A stretch of 64,000 bases of DNA from Oscillospiraceae bacterium (GTDB taxonomy: Bacteria; Bacillota; Clostridia; Oscillospirales; Oscillospiraceae): positions 62,001 through 126,000 of the forward strand of contig WQSX01000002.1 of NCBI GenBank assembly GCA_009787625.1, in the 5' to 3' direction. The first letter of the stretch is position 1. Each line of letters starts with the position of its first letter. A program made the position numbers and the translations under genes. This document shows positions 7,692 to 15,435 of this stretch, in pieces. The notes under the pieces were generated by a model. That model was not told the DNA's origin, ran no database searches, and worked only from the letters and a program-made list of their open reading frames with translations.

Positions 7692-7765
7692 TACATACCA
7701 CTTACCGACCTAAAACTACCTAAGAGGGCACAGCTATTGCAAGAGAAAAACTCTCCCGCTATAAT
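7692..7765 (+). promoter_or_regulatory. Operator plus promoter of the 77-aa protein gene (shared with LytTR1)
   Basis: TACC motifs at 7696, 7703 and 7717 (offsets 0, 7 and 21) precede -35 TTGCAA (7737-7742), a 17-nt spacer containing GAG/CTC arms, and a perfect -10 TATAAT (7760-7765). The block ACATACCACTTACC and its 27-nt distance to CTATTGCAAG are identical at 39584-39630, in front of the LytTR gene. The two sites therefore probably bind the same regulator. Confidence 0.7.
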
Positions 7766-7834
7766 ACGCACATAAGACAAAAACACAGCAATCAAAATGA
7801 TAATAATAAAAATGAATAAGAGGAGACAAGAGAA

Positions 7835-8068
7835 ATGGAAAGAACAATTAAAGCTTACGAGACAGGAAATGTAATAAATAATAGCGGTATGAAAGAAAGG
7901 ATTAACATAATGATAAATTCAATTAAAGAAAAAACAGTAGCTCTCGCAAGACGAATAAGAAGAAAAAAAAGCGCAGACGACATATACTATATCTACGAAA
8001 GTCAAAGACACGCAGACATGGCAAGAGCAGAGCACGCCCGCTACGGACAATTTGGAATGTTTCGTTAA
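7835..8068 (+). CDS. Small basic protein of unknown function
   Basis: I do not recognise this 77-aa protein. It has no signal peptide or membrane segment. Its middle is strongly basic (ALARRIRRKK, about residues 37-46) and the rest is mostly helix-forming, ending ARYGQFGMFR. The ATG has a good ribosome-binding site, AGGAG at 7821-7825 with 9-nt spacing. It has its own operator/promoter, shared in sequence with the LytTR gene at 39711, and a 16-bp terminator right after it. It is therefore a single-gene unit that is probably regulated by a LytTR protein. A nucleic-acid-binding or membrane-surface peptide are both possible. Confidence 0.75.
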   Translation: MERTIKAYETGNVINNSGMKERINIMINSIKEKTVALARRIRRKKSADDIYYIYESQRHADMARAEHARYGQFGMFR

Positions 8069-8101
8069 GAAAAAGATCGAAACAGCAACCATAGATAACA
8101 G

Positions 8102-8142
8102 AGAAGCAAAGTCACCCAAAATTTTCGGGTGACTTTGCTTCT
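8102..8142 (+). terminator. Strong intrinsic terminator
   Basis: A perfect 16-bp stem (8102-8117 with 8127-8142) encloses a 9-nt loop and is followed by a T-rich tail. It ends the small-protein transcript and insulates hslO. Confidence 0.9.
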
Positions 8143-8165
8143 TTGTTTATGTTATACTTTGGTGT

Positions 8166-8185
8166 GGGGATTCAGAAGAATCCCC
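8166..8185 (+). other. Hairpin in the hslO leader
   Basis: GGGGATTC and GAATCCCC form an 8-bp stem with a 4-nt loop, 62 nt upstream of the hslO start. It lacks a T-tract, so it is probably a leader structure. I do not recognise it as a known riboswitch or thermometer. Confidence 0.5.
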
Positions 8186-8247
8186 AAGAAGCATGGCAAG
8201 TCGGTACCATATGTGACGGCTTGTAGTTGAAAGGAATGATCATATAA

Positions 8248-9129
8248 ATGGCAAAACTTATTAGTGCGATGACTAAAAGCGGAGAAGTTATCTGCTATAT
8301 AATAGATTCTACCGATATTGTCGCCCGTGCAGAGCAGATACACAAAACATCGGCGGCTGTGACAGCCGCACTGGGCAGGCTGCTAACTGCCGCATCAATA
8401 ATGGGGGCGAGGCTAAAAGGTGAAACCGATTCGGTCAATCTTCAGCTCAGAGGTGACGGCCCTGCCGGGTCTCTGCTGGCAGTGGGCGAATCAACGGGTA
8501 ATGTTCGTGGGTATGTACAAAATCCTGTGGTTGAACTACCTTTAAACAATAGCGGAAAACTTGATGTTGCAGGCGTTGTTGGGACAGACGGCTTTCTGTA
8601 TGTCATCCGTGATTTTGGATTCGGCGAACCATACGTTGGAAGCACACCAATTGTCTCAGGTGAAATTGCAGAGGATATCACCCATTACTACGCAACAAGC
8701 GAGCAGACACCAACCGTATGCGCACTTGGCGTACTGGTGAACACCGACCTAACGGTGATCAATGCAGGCGGATTTATTATTCAGTTACTTCCCGGAGCGA
8801 ATGAAAACGCAATAGACAAAATTGAAGCCAATGTCAGCCGTATCGCACCAATCACGGAGCTTCTGAGCGAGGGAAAATCTCCAGAGGACATAGCGGAAAT
8901 GTTATTTGAAGGTTTTGAGTACGACATATTAGAGCAACGTGTAACCGAATACCATTGCGATTGCTCACGGGAGCGGGTCGAGCGTATTCTTATCTCAATA
9001 GGCACAAACGACCTTATGCAAATGGCGGAGGAACAACCCGTTACTGAAGTTAAATGTCACTTCTGTCCGAATGTCTACAAATTTAGTCCGGATGAAGTAC
9101 GAAAATTGGCTGACGGCGCGAAACAGTAA
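8248..9129 (+). CDS. hslO: Redox-regulated holdase chaperone Hsp33
   Basis: Hsp33 is a cytoplasmic chaperone activated when oxidation releases its zinc and unfolds the C-terminal switch. The 293-aa protein has the zinc cysteines as CxC (237, 239) and CxxC (270, 273), the expected pattern. The N-terminal core carries the family's QLRGDGPAG segment. The ATG at 8248 follows GAAAGGAATG. It appears to be the first gene of a unit with the DNA-repair gene 32 nt downstream, fitting a stress-response pair (inference). Confidence 0.96.
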   Translation: MAKLISAMTKSGEVICYIIDSTDIVARAEQIHKTSAAVTAALGRLLTAASIMGARLKGETDSVNLQLRGDGPAGSLLAVGESTGNVRGYVQNPVVELPLNNSGKLDVAGVVGTDGFLYVIRDFGFGEPYVGSTPIVSGEIAEDITHYYATSEQTPTVCALGVLVNTDLTVINAGGFIIQLLPGANENAIDKIEANVSRIAPITELLSEGKSPEDIAEMLFEGFEYDILEQRVTEYHCDCSRERVERILISIGTNDLMQMAEEQPVTEVKCHFCPNVYKFSPDEVRKLADGAKQ

Positions 9130-9161
9130 AGAAAATACATTATGAAAGGTTGGTCACAAAA

Positions 9162-10271
9162 ATGGCGGAAGCTCTTAAAAATTTTATCAATAGAGAATAC
9201 CTGCAAAAATTAGGTACAGATATGCACGAGGTTTACGAGCCTTTTCCGATAGATGAGTTTATCAACTCAACCATGGATGAAACATGGGACGGCTTAGAGT
9301 TAAAGGAAAGAATGAGGCAGATAACTCTTAACTTAGCGAAGTTTTTGCCGCCGGACTATGTCAAGGCAATTGAAATCATTGATGAAGTTATAAAAACTCA
9401 CGGAACGTGGCTTGACGGATTTTGCCTGTATTTCCCTGACTTTGTGGAAGTTTTCGGGCAAGGCGAATCACATTGGGAGCTTTCCATGTCCGCACTTGAG
9501 CGGTATACGCCACACGCATCGGCAGAGTTTGCAGTGAGACCGTTTATTATAAATCATGAAAAGCGCATGATGGACCAAATGTATGCTTGGTCGAAAAGTG
9601 AAAACGCCCATGTGCGAAGGCTTGCAAGTGAAGGTTGTCGTCCTGCATTGCCGTGGGGAATTGCGCTCAAAGCATTCAAAAAAGATCCAACACCCATACT
9701 TCCTATTTTAGAGCAACTTAAAACAGACCCTGACATTTATGTGCGAAAAAGTGTTGCAAACAACCTAAATGATATTTCCAAAACCCACCCTGAATTAGTG
9801 GCACAGCTTGCAAAAACGTGGTTTGGGAAAAATGAACACACAGATTGGATTGTAAAGCACGGTTGCCGCACATTACTTAAAAAGGGAAACAGTGAAGTTC
9901 TCGCAATTTTTGGATTTCATGACGCAAGCTCCGTTGGAGTTGACGATTTTGCGATTAATAAGCAAAAAATAGCGATTGGCGGCGATTTTAATTTTTCATT
10001 TGCAATAACTACCAAGGAAGCAACTAAAGTCAGGCTGGAATATGCCATTGACTTTGTAAAAGCAAACGGAAAACGCAATAGGAAGATTTTTCAAATCTCC
10101 GAAATTGCGTTAAAGGCGAATGAAGCCAAACCCTACACAAAAGCTCACTCATTCGCCGAATTATCAACAAGAAAGCACTATCCGGGCACACACTCAATCA
10201 CCCTAATAGTAAACGGAACAGAGCGAGCCACACTAGATTTTGAACTTACAGTCCCTGTGCGGCGTCACTGA
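9162..10271 (+). CDS. AlkC-type alkylpurine DNA glycosylase with C-terminal Ig-like domain
   Basis: AlkC proteins excise cationic alkylated bases such as 3-methyladenine, using HEAT-like repeats without flipping the base. Residues 1-240 form the helical HEAT-like region (MAEALKNFINREYL start; HVRRLASEGCRPALPW and YVRKSVANNLNDISK look like HEAT units). Residues 265-365 are beta-rich and fit the Ig-like domain found in some AlkC proteins. I start at the ATG at 9162 (369 aa). The in-frame TTG at 9150 touches the ribosome-binding site and cannot be used. The last 26 bp overlap the convergent ROK gene. Confidence 0.85.
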   Translation: MAEALKNFINREYLQKLGTDMHEVYEPFPIDEFINSTMDETWDGLELKERMRQITLNLAKFLPPDYVKAIEIIDEVIKTHGTWLDGFCLYFPDFVEVFGQGESHWELSMSALERYTPHASAEFAVRPFIINHEKRMMDQMYAWSKSENAHVRRLASEGCRPALPWGIALKAFKKDPTPILPILEQLKTDPDIYVRKSVANNLNDISKTHPELVAQLAKTWFGKNEHTDWIVKHGCRTLLKKGNSEVLAIFGFHDASSVGVDDFAINKQKIAIGGDFNFSFAITTKEATKVRLEYAIDFVKANGKRNRKIFQISEIALKANEAKPYTKAHSFAELSTRKHYPGTHSITLIVNGTERATLDFELTVPVRRH

Positions 10272-11433
10272 AAAACTTTTCGCTTGCCTGCACGCCAATG
10301 CCTATAAGTGGCGAATAGCCATTATACATGGACTTTTCTATGGCTAACTCATATTGTAAATAGTCTCCCGCAAAGGTACTGCGGTATTTATTGCAGATAT
10401 CCTCAAACAGCGAGGGAATATCGTTTATTAGATCTCCTAAAAGAATTACCGTGTCAGGATCGTATGCCCCCACGATGTTATCAATGAGCCCGGCAAAATT
10501 ACTCACGTAATTTTCTATTATACGCTGCGCCCAGACATTTTTTCTAATCTGTGGTAAAAAAATTTCATAAACTCTGTTTATGTCCGAGAATTTTCTCGCC
10601 TCTGAAATCAAGAAAGAATTGATTAGTTTTGTTTGATAACAGCCAACTTTACCGCAACTGCACAGCATTCCCTGTGCATCATGTGTGACATGCCCGACTT
10701 CTCCGGCACTGTTGGTAATGCCTCTGAGTACAACGCCGTTCACAATGACAGCCGACCCAATACCCTCGTCCACATATAGCAGTGCAGTTATCTTAGAATC
10801 GAAGTCGCGCCTGTTATGCTCTGCATAAGCGGCGGATTTAATATCGTTGTCGATAACGCAATGTGTTTTTGTCTCTGCCCTCAGCATATCGGCAAAAGGA
10901 ACATTTTTTCCCCATGAGAGGTTTGCCGAAAAGCGGACAATTCCCTGCTCATTATCTATAATGCCGGGAAGTGCAACGCCGACACCAAAAATATTGTGTG
11001 GCTCTAAACTCTTGTGATTTGTGAGCTTTCTTATCTGAGAGGAAATAATTTTTATAAGTTCTTCGGGGGTGATGTTTGAGATTTTTAGAGTTGACACAAA
11101 TGTGGTATCTGTGTCGTTGCAATGATGTATCTGACCTTTTGCATTTATAATGGCGGCCTTTAGTGTTGTTGCATCGTACTCCATGCCAACAGTTAAAACC
11201 GCTGTTTCGTTGATATCGAGCAATTTAGTTTTTCGACCTACGCCCAAACTACCTGCGTCAACTTCTTTTATATAACCCTTTTCAATGAGGGTGCTTGCAA
11301 TTCGAGACACACTCGGAATGCTCAGCTTAGTGATTTCGTTTATTTCATTTCTGGAAATGGGATAATTATGTCTGATAGAATTTAACACTAAAAAATTGCT
11401 GTTTGAGCTCACATCATTTGCAGTTAACTTCAT
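10246..11433 (-). CDS. ROK-family transcriptional regulator
   Basis: The N-terminal winged helix-turn-helix (residues 15-65, with LSIPSVSRIASTLIEKGYI as the reader) is followed by an actin-like ROK sugar-kinase fold. That fold carries the structural zinc site CSCGKVGC (about 260), preceded by GEVGH. Such NagC/XylR-type proteins repress sugar or amino-sugar genes and respond to a sugar ligand. It starts 3 nt after the oppF stop with ribosome-binding site AGGA, so it is co-transcribed with the transporter and is its likely regulator. A sugar-sensing regulator on a peptide transporter hints at a glycopeptide or muropeptide substrate (inference). Confidence 0.9.
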   Translation of the reverse strand: MKLTANDVSSNSNFLVLNSIRHNYPISRNEINEITKLSIPSVSRIASTLIEKGYIKEVDAGSLGVGRKTKLLDINETAVLTVGMEYDATTLKAAIINAKGQIHHCNDTDTTFVSTLKISNITPEELIKIISSQIRKLTNHKSLEPHNIFGVGVALPGIIDNEQGIVRFSANLSWGKNVPFADMLRAETKTHCVIDNDIKSAAYAEHNRRDFDSKITALLYVDEGIGSAVIVNGVVLRGITNSAGEVGHVTHDAQGMLCSCGKVGCYQTKLINSFLISEARKFSDINRVYEIFLPQIRKNVWAQRIIENYVSNFAGLIDNIVGAYDPDTVILLGDLINDIPSLFEDICNKYRSTFAGDYLQYELAIEKSMYNGYSPLIGIGVQASEKFFSDAAQGL

Positions 11434-11435
11434 CT

Positions 11436-12458
11436 TTAACGGTCCTCATAAGCAATCCGCACTTCTTGCGAACTGGAAGTCGTGTGCAGATGGCATGCCA
11501 CAAAATGACCGTTGCCGATATCTTTAAGCTCAGGAGAATCACTTTTGCAGATATCCATGCACTCATGGCAACGCGTGTGAAAATTGCACCCTGAAGGTGG
11601 GTTTACCGGACTTGGAATATCGCCCTTAAGAATTATTCTTTGATGTTTTATGGTTGGGTCCGGTACCGGTACGGCCGAAAATAAAGCCTTGGTGTAAGGA
11701 TGCATGGGATTTGTATATAAGTTCGAGCTGGTAGAGATTTCCACGATTTTGCCCAAATACATGACGGCTATTCTGTCGCTGATATGCTCAACTACAGACA
11801 AATTATGGGAAATAAAGAGGTAGGTCAAACCCATTTCCTTTTGTAAATCTTGAAGCAAATTCAAAACTTGAGATTGGACGGAAACATCAAGAGCTGATAC
11901 AGGTTCATCAGCCACTATAAGCTTCGGATTTACGGAAATTGCTCTGGCTATGCCGATTCTCTGGCGTTGACCTCCGGAAAACTCGTGGGCAAATTTGCCC
12001 ATGCCCGATTTAGATAGGCCAACTAACTCCAAAAGCTCTTCAACTCGTTTATATCGTGCATTTTGATCCAGCTCCTCGTGAACAAGTAAAGGCTCAGAAA
12101 CCAAATCCCGAACTCGCATTCTGGGATTTAAAGACTGATAAGGATCTTGAAAAATCATCTGCATATGGCGACGCTTTGGCCGCATTTGACGCTCTTTTAG
12201 GTCTGTAATATTCTCACCCTCAAAAGTTACACTTCCGGATGTCGCACCAAGAAGCTTGAGCAAAAGCCTACCGGTAGTGCTTTTTCCGCAACCCGACTCA
12301 CCGACAAGGCTGAGAACCTCGCCTTTATGTATATCAAAACTAACGCCATCTACCGCCTTAACATATGCTTTGCCGGCAAACAGACCCTTTTTACTAATTT
12401 GAAAGTGTTTTTTGATATCATTCACTTCCACAAGCTTTTCTATGTGTTCACTATTCAT
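11436..12458 (-). CDS. oppF: Oligopeptide/dipeptide ABC transporter, ATP-binding protein
   Basis: This is one of two NBDs powering peptide import. It has Walker [10 protein letters not shown], signature [14 protein letters not shown] and Walker B LIVADEP. The C-terminal oligo-HPY region ([17 protein letters not shown]) carries a CxxxxxxCxxxxxxC-type cysteine cluster seen in iron-sulfur-bearing Opp ATPases. I choose the ATG at 12458 (MNSEHIEKL, 340 aa), preceded by AGGGTAA. An in-frame TTG at 12494 has no ribosome-binding site. It is the fifth gene of oppA-B-C-D-F. Confidence 0.92.
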   Translation of the reverse strand: MNSEHIEKLVEVNDIKKHFQISKKGLFAGKAYVKAVDGVSFDIHKGEVLSLVGESGCGKSTTGRLLLKLLGATSGSVTFEGENITDLKERQMRPKRRHMQMIFQDPYQSLNPRMRVRDLVSEPLLVHEELDQNARYKRVEELLELVGLSKSGMGKFAHEFSGGQRQRIGIARAISVNPKLIVADEPVSALDVSVQSQVLNLLQDLQKEMGLTYLFISHNLSVVEHISDRIAVMYLGKIVEISTSSNLYTNPMHPYTKALFSAVPVPDPTIKHQRIILKGDIPSPVNPPSGCNFHTRCHECMDICKSDSPELKDIGNGHFVACHLHTTSSSQEVRIAYEDR

Positions 12459-12497
12459 ACACGTTACCCTAACTGACAAATATTTACCAATCAAATT

Positions 12498-13511
12498 CTA
12501 CACGTCTACACGGCGGCCATACTCTTCCGCCAACCAACAGCGGGATTTTCGCAATCCATTTTCACCATCAATATGAAAGATAGGTGGCATTTCTTTTTTG
12601 CATCTTTCAAAACAATCATCACAACGAGGCTCAAAGGCACAGCCGGCAGGCATGTTATCAAGAGACGGCACATTCCCCCTAATGGCAACCAGGCGCTCCT
12701 TAGGATTGCCGATAACAGGTGTGGAGTTTAGCAAGCCTTTAGTATAAGGGTGCAGCGGATTAGAAAAAAGATCTAAAACATCAGCCTCTTCCACGACTTT
12801 ACCGGCATACATTACAACAACTCGGTTGCACATTTCCGCAACTACTCCGAGGTCATGAGTAATAAGCAAAATACTCATATCAAATTCTTTGTTTATATCT
12901 CGCATCAGCTCTAATATTTGTGCCTGAATGGTTACATCCAAGGCTGTGGTCGGCTCATCTGCAATAAGCAGTGCAGGGTTTAGGCTCATACCCATCGCTA
13001 TGCCCACTCTTTGGCACATGCCGCCTGAAAGTTGGTGCGGATACTCATTGATAACCTCAGCTGCCCTTGGAATTCCCACTTTTACGAGCATAGACAGAGC
13101 TAAATCTTTAGCTTCTTTCTTAGAGAGCACTCTGTTATGTTTTAGTATCAGCTCCATCATTTGAGTGCCAATTTTCATTGTGGGGTTTAGAGAGGACATA
13201 GGTTCTTGAAAAATCATGGAAATCTCGCGTCCTCTTATGTGAGAAATCTCCTTGTTAGAATAACCTACAAGGTTTTTGTCTTTAAAAAGAATTTCGCCAT
13301 CTGTGATTTTTCCGGTGGTATTTCTAAAAAGCTGCATGATTGAAAGAGCTGTTACGCTTTTTCCACAGCCCGACTCACCAACCAAACCCAAAATTTCGCC
13401 TTTGCCGATATGCCAAGAAACATGGTCTACAGCCGTAACTGTTTTATCTTTAGTTATAAACTGAGTCTTTAAATTCTTAAGCTCAAGCACTTTTTCATTT
13501 TCAACACTCAT
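12498..13511 (-). CDS. oppD: Oligopeptide/dipeptide ABC transporter, ATP-binding protein
   Basis: This is the partner NBD of OppF. Walker A is GESGCGKSV, the signature LSGGMCQRVGIAMG and Walker B LLIADEP. The C-terminal oligo-HPY domain also has clustered cysteines. The start is the ATG at 13511 (MSVENEKV, 337 aa), 12 nt after GAAAGGA. Upstream in-frame ATG codons lie on or next to the ribosome-binding site. The leader is the recurring GAAAGGAATGGTCATT sequence of this genome. Confidence 0.93.
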   Translation of the reverse strand: MSVENEKVLELKNLKTQFITKDKTVTAVDHVSWHIGKGEILGLVGESGCGKSVTALSIMQLFRNTTGKITDGEILFKDKNLVGYSNKEISHIRGREISMIFQEPMSSLNPTMKIGTQMMELILKHNRVLSKKEAKDLALSMLVKVGIPRAAEVINEYPHQLSGGMCQRVGIAMGMSLNPALLIADEPTTALDVTIQAQILELMRDINKEFDMSILLITHDLGVVAEMCNRVVVMYAGKVVEEADVLDLFSNPLHPYTKGLLNSTPVIGNPKERLVAIRGNVPSLDNMPAGCAFEPRCDDCFERCKKEMPPIFHIDGENGLRKSRCWLAEEYGRRVDV

Positions 13512-13538
13512 ACGAATGACCATTCCTTTCAATCTGCA

Positions 13539-14393
13539 TCATTTGTTGTATTTAGGGTCAAGAGCATCTCGCAAGCCATCACCTAAAACATTAAATGCCA
13601 AGACCGCCAAAAGGATTACCAAACCGGGAAATAAGACGGCATGAGGGGCAACACCCAAATAATTGCGGCCCACGCTGAGCATAGCGCCCCACTCTTCTTC
13701 CCCGGGAGGTGCTCCCAAGCCGAGAAAACTAAGTGAAGATGCTGCTAAAATTGCTGTGCCGATGCGCATGGTATAATTAACTACCATTGTAGAGAGAGCA
13801 CCGGGAAAAATATGGATAAAGATAATACGAAAACTTGACACCCCGATAGAGCGGGCGGCCTCCACATAAAGACTTTCTTTCAAGGCAAGCATAGCTCCGC
13901 GCATAATTCGGGCAAAAGTGGGAATACCAAAAATAGCCACAGCAATTATTACGTTTTGCAGACCCGGTCCCAAAATAGCCACAATCGCAATGGCTAAAAT
14001 GATATCAGGAAAAACAAACATAATATCACAAATTCGCATAAACAAATTATCAAATGCACCGCCAATATAACCGCTGATTAAACCTAAAGCTGAGCCAATC
14101 ACCATAGCGAAAGTAACCGCTGTCATCGAAACCGAAAGGGTTAAGCGGGTTCCCACGAAGAGACGGGAGAAGATATCTCTGCCAAACTCATCTGTGCCGA
14201 ACCAATTGTCACCACTCGGACCTGCCAATATATTCCCATAATCAAAAGCCCTTGGATCGTGGGGCGAAACCTCTCGTCCAAAAATAACAACAAAAATAAG
14301 GAATATGATATATAAAAAAGCTAAGACTGCGACTTTATTTCTGACAAATCTTTTTAAAAATATACCCGTTGGGCTTTCTTTGAATGTACTCAT
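13539..14393 (-). CDS. oppC: Oligopeptide/dipeptide ABC transporter permease (OppC/DppC type)
   Basis: The inner-membrane permease is 284 aa with about six membrane segments. The N-terminal OppC-type segment precedes FGTDEFGRDIFSRL, the family's hallmark. The EAA loop (EAARSIGVSSFRIIFIHIFPG) contacts the ATPase. It lies 10 nt from oppB and 27 nt from oppD in the same operon. Confidence 0.93.
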   Translation of the reverse strand: MSTFKESPTGIFLKRFVRNKVAVLAFLYIIFLIFVVIFGREVSPHDPRAFDYGNILAGPSGDNWFGTDEFGRDIFSRLFVGTRLTLSVSMTAVTFAMVIGSALGLISGYIGGAFDNLFMRICDIMFVFPDIILAIAIVAILGPGLQNVIIAVAIFGIPTFARIMRGAMLALKESLYVEAARSIGVSSFRIIFIHIFPGALSTMVVNYTMRIGTAILAASSLSFLGLGAPPGEEEWGAMLSVGRNYLGVAPHAVLFPGLVILLAVLAFNVLGDGLRDALDPKYNK

Positions 14394-14403
14394 ACTCCAC
14401 TTC

Positions 14404-15321
14404 CTATAGTCTAATTTTTGGATTTAAAAATCCATAAGCTACATCTACCGCTAAGTTGACAAATATGAATAGGGCGGCAAAAATCATTAATTGAGATTGG
14501 ATAACGGTATAATCTCTAAAGAATATAGAGTCCACCAATAAACCGCCTAAACCTGCAATGCCAAAGACCCTTTCAACAATTACCGAGCCTCCGAGCAGAA
14601 AGCCGAATTGCAGACCTACTATGGTAATAATTTGCACCATTGAATTTCTAAGACCATGCTTAGTTACAACTTCAAATTCGTTTAGACCTTTTGCTCTTGC
14701 CATTCTTATATAGTCATTGCCCATAACATCTACCATTTCTGAGCGGGAGATCCGAGCAAGCATGGCCATAATTCCTGCTCCCAAAGTTATAGAAGGCAAC
14801 ACCAAATCGACCATGCTGTTAAAGCCTGCCACAGAAAAGACGGGACTGCCTATGGCAATATAATTGATAAGCATCAGCCCAAGCCAAAACGAAGGAATGG
14901 AGATGCCGGACACGGCAATCAGCATACCTATATAATCCGGCCATTTGCCTCTGAAAATAGCCGAAAACAACCCTATAGTCAGACCTATTACCAAGGCCCA
15001 GATCATAGAAGTAAACGCCAAAAATAAAGTCGGTTCAAATCTTGGTTGCATCATCTCTATAACAGGTCGCCCTGTACGGAGTGAAGTGCCAAAATCACCT
15101 GTGACAAAACCGCCAAGCCATCGGAAGTATTGAACATATATGGGATAGTTAAACCCGAGCATTTCCCTTATGCCTTCAACCTCCTCGATTGTGGCATCAA
15201 CACTAGCCATCATCCGAGCCGGGTCACCGGGAATCATGCGAATGAACAAAAAGACCACAATTGATGCAGCAAGCAACAGAGGTATCATCTGCAATAAGCG
15301 CTTAATAAAATACTTTAGCAT
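14404..15321 (-). CDS. oppB: Oligopeptide/dipeptide ABC transporter permease (OppB/DppB type)
   Basis: The 305-aa membrane protein has the OppB N-terminus (FIKRLLQMIPLLLAASIVVF), the MIPGDPAR segment and the EAA-like loop RMARAKGLNEFEVVTKHGLRN. It is the first permease after the binding-protein gene. A stem-loop in the 114-nt oppA-oppB gap may lower expression of the membrane genes relative to the binding protein. Confidence 0.93.
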   Translation of the reverse strand: MLKYFIKRLLQMIPLLLAASIVVFLFIRMIPGDPARMMASVDATIEEVEGIREMLGFNYPIYVQYFRWLGGFVTGDFGTSLRTGRPVIEMMQPRFEPTLFLAFTSMIWALVIGLTIGLFSAIFRGKWPDYIGMLIAVSGISIPSFWLGLMLINYIAIGSPVFSVAGFNSMVDLVLPSITLGAGIMAMLARISRSEMVDVMGNDYIRMARAKGLNEFEVVTKHGLRNSMVQIITIVGLQFGFLLGGSVIVERVFGIAGLGGLLVDSIFFRDYTVIQSQLMIFAALFIFVNLAVDVAYGFLNPKIRL

Positions 15322-15342
15322 TTTGTTATTTCCTTGTTTTTC

Positions 15343-15379
15343 ATCAAGGAGAATGAACGATTAGCCCATCCTCCTTGAT
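15343..15379 (-). terminator. Intercistronic stem-loop between oppA and oppB
   Basis: ATCAAGGAG and CTCCTTGAT form a 9-bp stem with a 19-nt loop and only a weak T-tract. Such loops after binding-protein genes often act as partial terminators or 3' stabilisers. Confidence 0.55.
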
Positions 15380-15435
15380 TTACTGTTACCCTAGAGTATC
15401 ACGATATTTAACGATATGCAACACCAAGTTTGTTA

